Below, piece by piece: positions 44,995-52,335 of a stretch of DNA of 64,000 nt. The stretch covers positions 248,001 to 312,000 of the forward strand of contig NZ_NFUR01000003.1 of NCBI RefSeq assembly GCF_002127225.1. Direction: 5' to 3'. The translations under genes and the position numbers were made by a program. Below the pieces are notes generated by a model, which ran no database searches, had not been told where the DNA came from, and was given only the letters and a program-made list of their open reading frames with translations. Every line of letters begins with the position of its first letter. The first letter of the stretch is position 1. The DNA is from Sphingomonas sp. IBVSS2 (GTDB lineage: Bacteria; Pseudomonadota; Alphaproteobacteria; Sphingomonadales; Sphingomonadaceae).

Positions 44995-45573
44995 TCAACG
45001 CGACGCATAGGCGTCGATCAGCGAGCCGACATAGTCCGGCTGCCTGGCGGTCAGCTCGGCCGAGGGGCGGGCCTTGCGCACCGTGGCGGGCGCGTTGCGG
45101 TCGGGCGTGCCGTAGATGAAGCCGTGCGCCGGATAGATCGAGCTGCCCAGCCCGTCGCGATCCCGATACCAGACCTTGACCAGGCTCCAGTCGCCGCGCT
45201 CCGATACGTCGAACAGCGTCACGTCCTGCTCGGCATGGCCGCGCTCGCCCTCGAAGCGGGACCAGTTCGCATGGGTGATCATCAGCACGCGCTTCTCGAC
45301 GATCCTGCTCACCACCGCGACATGGCCGAGCGGCAGGCGCGCGCTCTTCGAAAAGGCAAGGACGGCGCCGACCCTGGGCACGCGGCCGCGCTGGTAGCGG
45401 CCCTCGGCCTGGTCCCACCAGGTCCAGGCGTCGCCATAGATCTGGATACCGGAAGCGGCACGCGCGAACGGCACGCATTCGCCGACATAGTCGAGAAGGG
45501 ATTGCGCGCCGGCCGGCGCCGCGGCGGACAGCGCGGCGGCGAGCAACACGGGAAACGCGATACGCGGACACAT
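44995..45573 (-). CDS. CHAP-domain cell wall amidase
   Basis: This 192-residue secreted protein (signal peptide residues 1-23, …APAGAQ) has a CHAP domain. The catalytic cysteine is Cys33 in DYVGECVPFAR and the histidine is His84 in LPLGHVAVVSR, with an Asn-containing HANWSR strand that may complete the triad. CHAP enzymes cut peptidoglycan peptides, and alone in a sphingomonad genome it may act in wall turnover. The upstream 92 bases to the ABC gene hold no further gene. Confidence 0.88.
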   Translation of the reverse strand: MCPRIAFPVLLAAALSAAAPAGAQSLLDYVGECVPFARAASGIQIYGDAWTWWDQAEGRYQRGRVPRVGAVLAFSKSARLPLGHVAVVSRIVEKRVLMITHANWSRFEGERGHAEQDVTLFDVSERGDWSLVKVWYRDRDGLGSSIYPAHGFIYGTPDRNAPATVRKARPSAELTARQPDYVGSLIDAYASR

Positions 45574-45665
45574 ACTCGGGACCCATACAAGGTCCCCCCC
45601 AAGCGGTCCGTAACCCAGGCTGGTTTAGAAGCGGTTAACCGCGTCTTTCCGGTTAGTGCGAAGAG

Positions 45666-46394
45666 TCACGTACCGGATACCATGTCGCGTCGCGCCAAAT
45701 GGAGCATCATGGCGACGAGCATGGCGAGACCGCCGACGCCGCCGAGCAGCAGCGCCGCCGCCTGCCGCGCGGGATAGGGTGTGAGCACGTTTACCGCCAT
45801 CAGCCAGGGAAACACCACGCCCTGGCGGGCGCTGGTCGCGACGATCGCCGCAAAGGTGCCGGCGATGCCGAAGACCAAGGGCGGCACGAAGCTGCGGAAG
45901 CGCAGTGCTACCCAGAGCTGGAGCATCGCCACGAGCAGCGAAGCGACGGCCATCTGGGCAAGGATCCACGCGACATAGCCCGAATCCAGCGTGCCGGGCA
46001 GCTTGCCCGGCGCGACCGCAGCCACGGCATAACCGGCGAGATGCAGGAACAGGAAGAGAAGCACGCTCATGCCGACGAGCAGCCCGGCCATCACGAATGC
46101 CTTGGCGAAATAGATGCGGCCGCGCGCGCCGGGCAGGGCGAGGACATGATCCCAGGCGCGCGCGCCATGTTCCATCTGGGCGAGGAGCACGCTGAGCGCG
46201 GTGAGCGCAAGCGGCAGCATCGCGAACGCCCACAAGGCGCAATTGGCGAGCATGAAGGTGCGCCAGTCGCTCCCGCGATCGAGAACGATCAGCCCCCCCA
46301 GGATGGCGATGCAGGCGGGCGCGGCGACGCAAAGGAGCAATGCCAGCGAACGGCGCAGCTTGAGGATCTCGACCTGGATGTAACGGAGCAGCAT
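45666..46394 (-). CDS. ABC-2 type permease
   Basis: This 242-residue inner-membrane protein has six hydrophobic helices, starting with MLLRYIQVEILKLRRSLALLLCVAAPACIAILGGL, a pattern of the MutG/lantibiotic-immunity type ABC permeases. It overlaps in operon with the ATPase (46405-47298), ten bases apart. Together they likely form an exporter; the substrate (peptide or drug) is unknown. The ATG at 46394 is preferred over an upstream start at 46466 since it begins the first helix. Confidence 0.85.
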   Translation of the reverse strand: MLLRYIQVEILKLRRSLALLLCVAAPACIAILGGLIVLDRGSDWRTFMLANCALWAFAMLPLALTALSVLLAQMEHGARAWDHVLALPGARGRIYFAKAFVMAGLLVGMSVLLFLFLHLAGYAVAAVAPGKLPGTLDSGYVAWILAQMAVASLLVAMLQLWVALRFRSFVPPLVFGIAGTFAAIVATSARQGVVFPWLMAVNVLTPYPARQAAALLLGGVGGLAMLVAMMLHLARRDMVSGT

Positions 46395-46404
46395 GGAGAT
46401 TCCT

Positions 46405-47298
46405 CTAGGCAGCTTGCTCGAGCAGGTCCTGATAGACCTGCTCGAGTGGACGACGATGGCGGACAAGATGCGAGAGGCGCTCGCCGCGTTCGTGGAGCAA
46501 ATGGGCGATCGTGGCGGGATCCGAGCCCGAGACGATCAGCCGGTCTTCCGATCCGGGAAGCGCACGGACCGCGAGTCCCGCCTCGCTGAGCAGGATCGCC
46601 GCGCGGGCGCGGTCCGCGGTGGCTATTTCGACGCCGTGGTCGCCACCGGTAAAGGTGGCGAGGGGCCCTTCGGCGAGCAGGCGTCCGCCATGGAGCAGTC
46701 CGACATGGCTGGCGATCGCCTCGATTTCGTTGAGCAGATGGCTCGATATCACCAATGTAACGTCGCCCGCCTCGGGAAGCCGGCGCAGCAGTACCCGCAT
46801 ATCGTGGATGCCATTGGGATCGAGGCCGTTGGTTGGCTCGTCGAGGATGAGCAGGCGCGGACTGCCGAGCAGGGCGCGGGCGATACCAAGCCGCTGGCGC
46901 ATACCGAGCGAGAACGTGCCGGCACGTCGGTTGGCGGCATGTTCGAGGTCGACCAGCGCGAGCACCCGGCCGATCTCGCGCCCGGGCAGGCCGAGGATGC
47001 GGCGGGTCAAGTCCAGATTCTCTGCCCCCGTCAGGTGATCGTAGAGCGCTGGCGATTCGACCAGCGCGCCGATTTCTCGCGCATGGCCGCGGCGAAGCGG
47101 CGCGCCGAACAGGGCGATCGCTCCCGCGTCGGCGCGCAGCACGCCCAGGATCATCCGGATCGTCGTCGTCTTTCCCGCGCCGTTGGCTCCGAGAAAGCCA
47201 TAAATGGCGCGACGCGGCACGGACATGGTCAGCCCGTTGATCACATGCCGCCCGCCGAGCTTCTTGACCAGCCCGTTCGTCTCCAGTGCCGTTTCCAT
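46405..47298 (-). CDS. ABC transporter ATP-binding protein
   Basis: This 297-residue ATPase has Walker A GANGAGKTTT (about residues 38-47), signature FSLGMRQRLGIA, Walker B RLLILDEPTNGLD and the switch histidine in VISSHLL. A C-terminal extension of about 75 residues (from FTGGDHGVEIATADRAR) is typical of drug/bacitracin export ATPases (BcrA/CcmA group). It is first in the leftward pair with the permease and is divergent from a DUF2975 + XRE pair across 80 bases with paired AT-rich operators. Confidence 0.93.
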   Translation of the reverse strand: METALETNGLVKKLGGRHVINGLTMSVPRRAIYGFLGANGAGKTTTIRMILGVLRADAGAIALFGAPLRRGHAREIGALVESPALYDHLTGAENLDLTRRILGLPGREIGRVLALVDLEHAANRRAGTFSLGMRQRLGIARALLGSPRLLILDEPTNGLDPNGIHDMRVLLRRLPEAGDVTLVISSHLLNEIEAIASHVGLLHGGRLLAEGPLATFTGGDHGVEIATADRARAAILLSEAGLAVRALPGSEDRLIVSGSDPATIAHLLHERGERLSHLVRHRRPLEQVYQDLLEQAA

Positions 47299-47313
47299 GG
47301 GCTCCTCGACTCG

Positions 47314-47365
47314 ATTTAACTTGCACTTAAATTCGACGCGCGATAATTTAAGTCAAGGTTAAATT
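47314..47365. promoter_or_regulatory. Two mirrored AT-rich operator-like sites
   Basis: The sequence at 47314-47333 and that at 47345-47365 are inverted near copies: read inward, both give AATTTAAGT followed by a short GC/CAAG core and TTAAAT. Each site is also an imperfect palindrome (TTTAACTTG.ACTTAAA; TTTAAGT…TTAAA). Against a genome of about two-thirds GC this block is strikingly AT-rich. It lies between divergent ABC-exporter and DUF2975/XRE units, so the XRE regulator encoded at 47831-48076 is the obvious candidate ligand. Confidence 0.6.
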
Positions 47366-47378
47366 ATGGAGTGTGATG

Positions 47379-47831
47379 ATGCAGGGTCGCCTCCGCAGCC
47401 GCGCCCGGCTGCTTCGCAATTTGGTGACATTGGTGTTCGCCGCACTGGTGTTCGTCCTCGTGATCGAGGTCATCGCGGGGGCATCGGGCCGTTACTCGCT
47501 CCACATGCTGATCGCGCGACTGCCGATGCTGTTCTACCTCGCGGCGATCTGGATGGTGCGTCAGGCCCTTGCCGCGCTGGCGCGCGGCGTGCTGTTCGAT
47601 CGGGTGATGCCTCGGCTGATCTTGTTGGTCGGGATCGCGCTCGCGGCGGGGGCGTTGGTCAATGTATTCGTCGTGCCGTGGATCTGGTTCGCCGTGCTCG
47701 GGCGTGGATCCTATGCCTATTACGATGTGGCGGCGATCACGCTGGGCGTGGTCGGTTTCGCGCTGGTGCTCGTCGCGCGACTGCTCGCCCAGGCAGCGGA
47801 GATGCGCGAAGAGCTGGACGCGATGTTCTGA
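47379..47831 (+). CDS. DUF2975-like membrane protein
   Basis: This 150-residue protein has four helices (about residues 14-34, 46-62, 76-100, 108-136) and a short basic N-terminus (MQGRLRSRARLLRN). Layout and its pairing with an XRE-type regulator gene fit the DUF2975 family. The start ATG 47379 has GGAG seven bases upstream (in-frame starts at 47373 and 47376 also exist). The stop overlaps the XRE start by one base. Membrane protein plus cytosolic regulator pairs of this kind may sense envelope signals; here that is inference. Confidence 0.75.
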   Translation: MQGRLRSRARLLRNLVTLVFAALVFVLVIEVIAGASGRYSLHMLIARLPMLFYLAAIWMVRQALAALARGVLFDRVMPRLILLVGIALAAGALVNVFVVPWIWFAVLGRGSYAYYDVAAITLGVVGFALVLVARLLAQAAEMREELDAMF

Positions 47832-48076
47832 TGCCGGTTCGCGTTACGCTCGATGCGGTGCTCGCCAGGCGCGGCATCACCGGCAAGGAGCTGGCCCGCC
47901 GGGTGGGCGTGAGCGAGACCCAGCTTTCCTTGTTCCGCTCGGGCAAGGTGCGTGGAATTCGCTTCGCTACACTGGCGAGAATCTGCGCGGCGCTGAGATG
48001 CGTGCCTGGGGATTTGCTGGATTATTCCCATGATCCCGGTGACCTCGCGATGGGCGAGGAACCAGGCGAGGACTAG
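47831..48076 (+). CDS. XRE/Cro-type transcriptional regulator
   Basis: This 81-residue protein is mostly one helix-turn-helix domain: LDAVLARRGITGKELARRVGVSETQLSLFRSGKVRGIRFATLARICAALRCVPGDLLDY, resembling the YozG/Cro-C1 group that follows DUF2975 proteins. The last residues are acidic (PGDLAMGEEPGED). It is coupled to the DUF2975 gene by a one-base overlap and faces the GFA gene (four-base 3' overlap). Likely ligand: the mirrored operators at 47314-47365. Confidence 0.88.
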   Translation: MPVRVTLDAVLARRGITGKELARRVGVSETQLSLFRSGKVRGIRFATLARICAALRCVPGDLLDYSHDPGDLAMGEEPGED

Positions 48077-48495
48077 GCGACCGGCACGGGCGCCGGGGGC
48101 TGGCGCGGGAAGGTTTCCAGCGCCGGATCGATCCTCGCCCAGCCGGGCGCCTCGTCGGTCCAGATCGCGACGCTCGGCGCAAGCCCCTGCGCATCGTCGA
48201 GAAAGCCCAGGCGCAGGGTGCGGAACTGCGGGCGGGCCGAGGACTGGCCCATCACCGGCGTGCCGCACGCGCCGCAGAAGCTCTGGGTCAGCGTGTTGCC
48301 GCTCTCGGCGATGTAGCTGGTGCTGGAGAGCGCGCCGCGGATGTCCAGGTCGTCGGTCGCGAACATCGCATTGGTGGTGGCCGAGCCGGCGGCGAGGCGC
48401 TGGCACTGGCGGCACCAGCATTGGCGCACCGCCACCGGCTCGCCGCCGATCGTGGCGGTCACGGCGCCACAGGCGCAGCTTCCGGTATAGGGCAT
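48073..48495 (-). CDS. GFA-family zinc protein
   Basis: This 140-residue protein of the GFA (glutathione-dependent formaldehyde-activating-like) family binds zinc with cysteine pairs: GSCACGAV near the N-terminus, CWCRQCQ, and FCGACGTP. No glutathione lyase activity can be inferred from sequence alone; many members have other roles. It overlaps the upstream moxR gene by one base, so the two are co-transcribed, and its 3' end overlaps the XRE gene by four bases. Confidence 0.88.
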   Translation of the reverse strand: MPYTGSCACGAVTATIGGEPVAVRQCWCRQCQRLAAGSATTNAMFATDDLDIRGALSSTSYIAESGNTLTQSFCGACGTPVMGQSSARPQFRTLRLGFLDDAQGLAPSVAIWTDEAPGWARIDPALETFPRQPPAPVPVA

Positions 48496-49352
48496 CAGGC
48501 CTTGCCCTGCTGGCGCCGGGCCATGAAGGCGAGCCGCTCGAACAGCATCACGTCCTGCTCGTTCTTGAGCAGCGCGCCGTGGAGGGGCGGGATCGCCTTG
48601 GTCGGGTCCTTGTTCTGCAGCACGTCGAGCGGCATTTCCTCGTGGAGGAGCAGCTTGAGCCAGTCGAGCAGCTCGCTGGTGCTCGGTTTCTTCTTCAGGC
48701 CCGGGACCTCGCGGATCTCGTAGAAGATATCCATCGCCTTCGAGACCAGGATCTTCTGGATTCCCGGGAAATGGACGTCGACGATGGCCTGCATCGTCTC
48801 GCGGTCCGGGAACTTGATATAGTGGAAGAAGCAGCGGCGCAGGAACGCGTCGGGCAGGTCCTTCTCGTTGTTCGAAGTGATCACCACGATCGGGCGCTCC
48901 GCGGCGCGGACGGTTTCCTGCGTCTCGTAGACGTGGAACTCCATCCGGTCGAGCTCCTGGAGCAGGTCGTTCGGGAACTCGATATCCGCCTTGTCGATCT
49001 CGTCGATCAGCAGCACCGGCAGCCTGGGCGCGGTGAACGCCTCCCACAGCTTGCCCTTGCGGATATAGTTGGCGATCTCGTGGACACGCGGATCGCCGAG
49101 CTGGCCGTCGCGCAGGCGGGCGACCGCGTCATATTCGTACAGGCCCTGCTGCGCCTTGGTGGTCGACTTGACGTTCCACTCGATCAGCGGAGCGTTCACC
49201 GCCTTGGCGATCTCATAGGCGAGCACGGTCTTGCCGGTGCCGGGTTCGCCCTTGACGAGCAGGGGACGCCGCAGCGTGACGGCGGCATTGACCGCGACCT
49301 TCAGGTCCTCGGTCGCGACATAGCTTTGGGTACCTTCGAAGCGCATGGCCAT
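48495..49352 (-). CDS. MoxR-family AAA+ ATPase
   Basis: This 285-residue ATPase has Walker A GEPGTGKT (residues 35-42), Walker B VLLIDEIDKAD, a sensor-1 VITSNNEKDLPDAFLRRC and the arginine finger within FLRRCFFHYIKFPD. MoxR proteins act as chaperones, often with a VWA protein such as the CoxE-like gene at 42356-43534. The two genes are on the same strand but five kilobases apart. The following GFA gene overlaps its stop. Confidence 0.92.
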   Translation of the reverse strand: MAMRFEGTQSYVATEDLKVAVNAAVTLRRPLLVKGEPGTGKTVLAYEIAKAVNAPLIEWNVKSTTKAQQGLYEYDAVARLRDGQLGDPRVHEIANYIRKGKLWEAFTAPRLPVLLIDEIDKADIEFPNDLLQELDRMEFHVYETQETVRAAERPIVVITSNNEKDLPDAFLRRCFFHYIKFPDRETMQAIVDVHFPGIQKILVSKAMDIFYEIREVPGLKKKPSTSELLDWLKLLLHEEMPLDVLQNKDPTKAIPPLHGALLKNEQDVMLFERLAFMARRQQGKA

Positions 49353-49398
49353 GGCTTAGAGGGCCGAAGCCGTCTCGCGCAAGATCGGTGTCGGGAAG

Positions 49399-50064
49399 TT
49401 ACTGCTTGTTGCGGGCCGAGGCGCGGGCCTCGAGCAGATCCCACAGGCCGCGATGCTGGGCGAAGAGCTGCTGCGCGCCGAACAGCATGGCCCGCTCGAG
49501 CATACCTTCGCGCACCAATGTGTCGACCACGGTCACCGTCTCCTCGGCAAGCGGCAGCTGCGAGGGGGGAGGGGTGAGGCCCAGGCGCTCGCCGGCGGCA
49601 TCCAGCGTCTCGCGGATCACCGCCCAGTCCATCGCCAGCGCGATCGCCGCGCCGGTTGCGCAACCTGCGCGATCCGACTGGGCGAGCATGTCGATCGCAT
49701 GGCGCTGTGCGGCGGTGGCGGCTTCGGTCTCGGCATGGCCCGGCGTGCTGGGCATCGGGCCCGCCGCCGCGACGATGCGGACGAGAAAGGCGCGCTCGAT
49801 CACGAAGGCATCGGCGGCTGCCTCCAGCCAGTCGCGTTCGATGCCGAGGCGGGCATGGCCCAGCGCATGATCGATCACGCCGGGGTGGCGGCCATGGAGC
49901 AGGCAGATATGATGCACCGCGTCCGACAGGTCGCGCAGCGGCTCCTCGTTGCGGGCGAGGCGCTGCAGGTAAGGGTGATGGGCGCTGCCGTCGGAGGCGA
50001 TAAGCGCCCCCATCGAGCCCCAGGCCCCGCCCAATCGCGCAACTTGTACGGAATCAAACGGCAT
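49399..50064 (-). CDS. Conserved-looking cytosolic protein, unrecognised
   Basis: This 221-residue, mostly helical protein has no signal or membrane segment. Notable segments are HPYLQRLARNEEPLRDLSDAVHHICLLHGRHPG and DRAGCATGAAIALAMDWAVIRETLD (with a His-rich run HHICLLHGRHP that could bind metal). I prefer ATG 50064, with GGGGG just upstream, to ATG 50076. It lies 46 bases upstream of moxR on the same strand. I cannot name the family. Confidence 0.62.
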   Translation of the reverse strand: MPFDSVQVARLGGAWGSMGALIASDGSAHHPYLQRLARNEEPLRDLSDAVHHICLLHGRHPGVIDHALGHARLGIERDWLEAAADAFVIERAFLVRIVAAAGPMPSTPGHAETEAATAAQRHAIDMLAQSDRAGCATGAAIALAMDWAVIRETLDAAGERLGLTPPPSQLPLAEETVTVVDTLVREGMLERAMLFGAQQLFAQHRGLWDLLEARASARNKQ

Positions 50065-50202
50065 AAGCCCCCGCATCTCCTGACGGCTCCATGCCGACGG
50101 GTTAGGTCTTGCAACTCCGGGGTATACCGAAGCACGTAAAGACGCGGTGAATCCGGAATTTACTGTGGATAAACCACGCGTCCCGGCGCCGTTCCGGCCA
50201 AA

Positions 50203-50240
50203 ATGCGAATGCGCCCCGGAAGCTAGTTCCGAGGCGCATG
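50203..50240 (-). terminator. Rho-independent terminator of rpoD
   Basis: On the minus strand, TGCGCCTCGGAA is followed by CTAG and CTTCCGGGGCGCA, giving a 12-base stem with one or two mismatches, then TTCGCATTTT. The hairpin lies 27 bases past the rpoD stop. It fits a classical intrinsic terminator with a broken U-tract. Confidence 0.75.
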
Positions 50241-50266
50241 CACAGTATCCGCAAAGATGCGGCCAG

Positions 50267-52294
50267 TTACTGGTCCAGGAACGAGCGCATCTTCCGCGAG
50301 CGGCTGGGGTGCTTGAGCTTGCGCAGCGCCTTGGCTTCGATCTGGCGGATTCGCTCGCGGGTGACCGAGAACTGCTGGCCGACTTCCTCGAGCGTGTGAT
50401 CGGTGTTCATGCCGATGCCGAAGCGCATGCGCAGCACGCGCTCCTCGCGCGGGGTGAGCGAGGCCAGGACGCGGGTTACCGTTTCCTTGAGGTTCGCCTG
50501 GATCGCGGCATCCACCGGGATGACGGCGTTCTTGTCCTCGATGAAATCGCCCAGATGGCTGTCTTCCTCGTCGCCGATCGGCGTTTCGAGGGAGATCGGC
50601 TCCTTGGCGATCTTCATCACCTTGCGCACCTTCTCGAGCGGCATGCTCAGGCGCTCGGCCATTTCCTCGGGCGTGGGTTCGCGGCCCTGCTCGTGGAGGA
50701 ACTGGCGGCTGGTGCGGACCAGCTTGTTGATCGTCTCGATCATGTGGACCGGGATGCGGATCGTGCGCGCCTGGTCCGCGATCGAGCGGGTGATCGCCTG
50801 GCGGATCCACCAGGTCGCATAGGTGCTGAACTTGTAGCCGCGGCGATACTCGAACTTGTCGACCGCCTTCATCAGGCCGATATTGCCTTCCTGGATCAGG
50901 TCGAGGAACTGCAGGCCGCGGTTCGTGTACTTCTTGGCGATCGAGATCACGAGGCGGAGATTGGCCTCGACCATCTCCTTCTTCGCGATGCGCGCCTCGC
51001 GCTCGCCCTTCTGCACCATGTTGACGATGCGGCGGAACTCGCCGAGCGCCATGCCCGTCGACTGGGCGATCTCGGCGATCTCGATGCGGATGCGGTCGAC
51101 CGCGCCGCCCTCGTTCGCGGCAAAGGCCGCCCACTTCTTGTCGAGGCCCTGGACCGACTGCAGCCACTGCTCGTCCAGCTCATGGTCGACATAGCGATCG
51201 AGGAAGTCCTTGCGGCTGACCTTGTGGCGCTCGGCAAGGCGCAGCATCTGGCCGCCGAGCGCGGTGAGGCGCCGGTTGAAGCTGTAGAGCTGGTCGACGA
51301 GATACTCGATCTTCTGCTGGTGGAACTGGACCGATTCGACCTCGGCCGTCAGCTCCTCGCGCAGCTTCTGATACTTCTTCTCGTCCGAGGCGATGAGTTC
51401 GCCGCCCGCAGCCATCGCGTCGAGGCGCTGGAGCTGCATCTTCGAGAATTTCTTGTAGATCGACGTGATGTTGGCGAACTTCTCCAGCGCCTGCGGCTTG
51501 AGCGTCTCCTCCATCTGGGCGAGGCTGAGGGTGTTGTCCTCCTCTTCGTCGTCCGAAGGCCGCGGCGTGCGGCGCTCGGTCATCGAATCCTCGTCCTCCT
51601 CCTCGGCGACTTCCTCGACCTCTTCCTCTTCCTTGTAGGAGGGGCCGGCGGCGGCTTCGCTGATCTCGCCATTGTCGTCCTCGGCACCCTCGACCTGCTC
51701 GGCCGAGGGACCCTTGGAGAGCATCGCGTCGAGATCGAGGATCTCGCGCAGCTGCATCGTGCCTTCGTTGAGCGCGTTGGACCAGCCGATGATCGCGTTG
51801 AAGGTGATCGGCGACTCGCACAGCCCCAGGATCATCGTGTCGCGACCGGCCTCGATGCGCTTCGCGATCGCGATCTCGCCCTCGCGGCTGAGCAGCTCCA
51901 CGGCGCCCATCTCGCGCAGGTACATGCGCACCGGATCGTCGGTGCGATCGACGGTTTCCTTCTTCTTGGTCTCGAAGGCAGGGGCCGAATCGTCGTTGCC
52001 GTCGTTCGAATCGGCGTCGTCGGCGCTGTCGTCCTCGGGCTCGGCGTCCTCGCCGGCTTCCTCGTTCTCGACCACGTTGACGCCCATGTCGTTGAGCGCC
52101 GCCATCACGTCCTCGATCTGCTCCGAGGACATCTGGTCCTGCGGCAGCATCTCGTTGAGCTGATCGACGGTGATGTAGCCGCGCTTCTTCGCCCGCGCGA
52201 CTAGCTTCTTGATCGAGCCTTCGTTGAGATCGATCAGCGGCGCGTCACCCGCCTCGCCGGTGTCGGTGACGTCCGCCATGTTCGCCTTGGCCAT
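50267..52294 (-). CDS. rpoD: RNA polymerase sigma factor RpoD (sigma-70)
   Basis: This 675-residue primary sigma factor has region 1.1 at the N-terminus, an acidic non-conserved stretch (about residues 78-120 and 190-230 with [15 protein letters not shown]), region 1.2 [11 protein letters not shown], region 2 with [59 protein letters not shown] and region 4 with [52 protein letters not shown]. The start at 52294 is preceded by GAGGATTT. It follows dnaG with 41 bases between, which hold a hairpin and a TATAAT. Confidence 0.98.
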   Translation of the reverse strand: MAKANMADVTDTGEAGDAPLIDLNEGSIKKLVARAKKRGYITVDQLNEMLPQDQMSSEQIEDVMAALNDMGVNVVENEEAGEDAEPEDDSADDADSNDGNDDSAPAFETKKKETVDRTDDPVRMYLREMGAVELLSREGEIAIAKRIEAGRDTMILGLCESPITFNAIIGWSNALNEGTMQLREILDLDAMLSKGPSAEQVEGAEDDNGEISEAAAGPSYKEEEEVEEVAEEEDEDSMTERRTPRPSDDEEEDNTLSLAQMEETLKPQALEKFANITSIYKKFSKMQLQRLDAMAAGGELIASDEKKYQKLREELTAEVESVQFHQQKIEYLVDQLYSFNRRLTALGGQMLRLAERHKVSRKDFLDRYVDHELDEQWLQSVQGLDKKWAAFAANEGGAVDRIRIEIAEIAQSTGMALGEFRRIVNMVQKGEREARIAKKEMVEANLRLVISIAKKYTNRGLQFLDLIQEGNIGLMKAVDKFEYRRGYKFSTYATWWIRQAITRSIADQARTIRIPVHMIETINKLVRTSRQFLHEQGREPTPEEMAERLSMPLEKVRKVMKIAKEPISLETPIGDEEDSHLGDFIEDKNAVIPVDAAIQANLKETVTRVLASLTPREERVLRMRFGIGMNTDHTLEEVGQQFSVTRERIRQIEAKALRKLKHPSRSRKMRSFLDQ

Positions 52295-52315
52295 TCAAAT
52301 CCTCGAAACTTGGAT

Positions 52316-52335
52316 GGCGGCAATTATACGCCGCC
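52316..52335 (-). promoter_or_regulatory. Hairpin with embedded TATAAT between dnaG and rpoD
   Basis: GGCGGC and GCCGCC form a six-base stem whose eight-base loop contains, on the minus strand, a perfect TATAAT (52323-52328). It could be an internal -10 box for rpoD; no good -35 box is found 17 bases upstream. The copy AATCCTCGAAA occurs on both sides (about 52298 and 52337), framing the hairpin. As a terminator it lacks a U-tract. Confidence 0.4.

Noticed and set aside
42470-45010. 846-codon plus-strand frame opposite VWA and glycosyltransferase genes
   Set aside because: It crosses two well-supported minus-strand genes and has no recognisable domain.
50147-52204. 685-codon plus-strand frame opposite rpoD
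   Set aside because: Antisense shadow: repetitive Leu/Asp/Arg composition, and rpoD is unambiguous.
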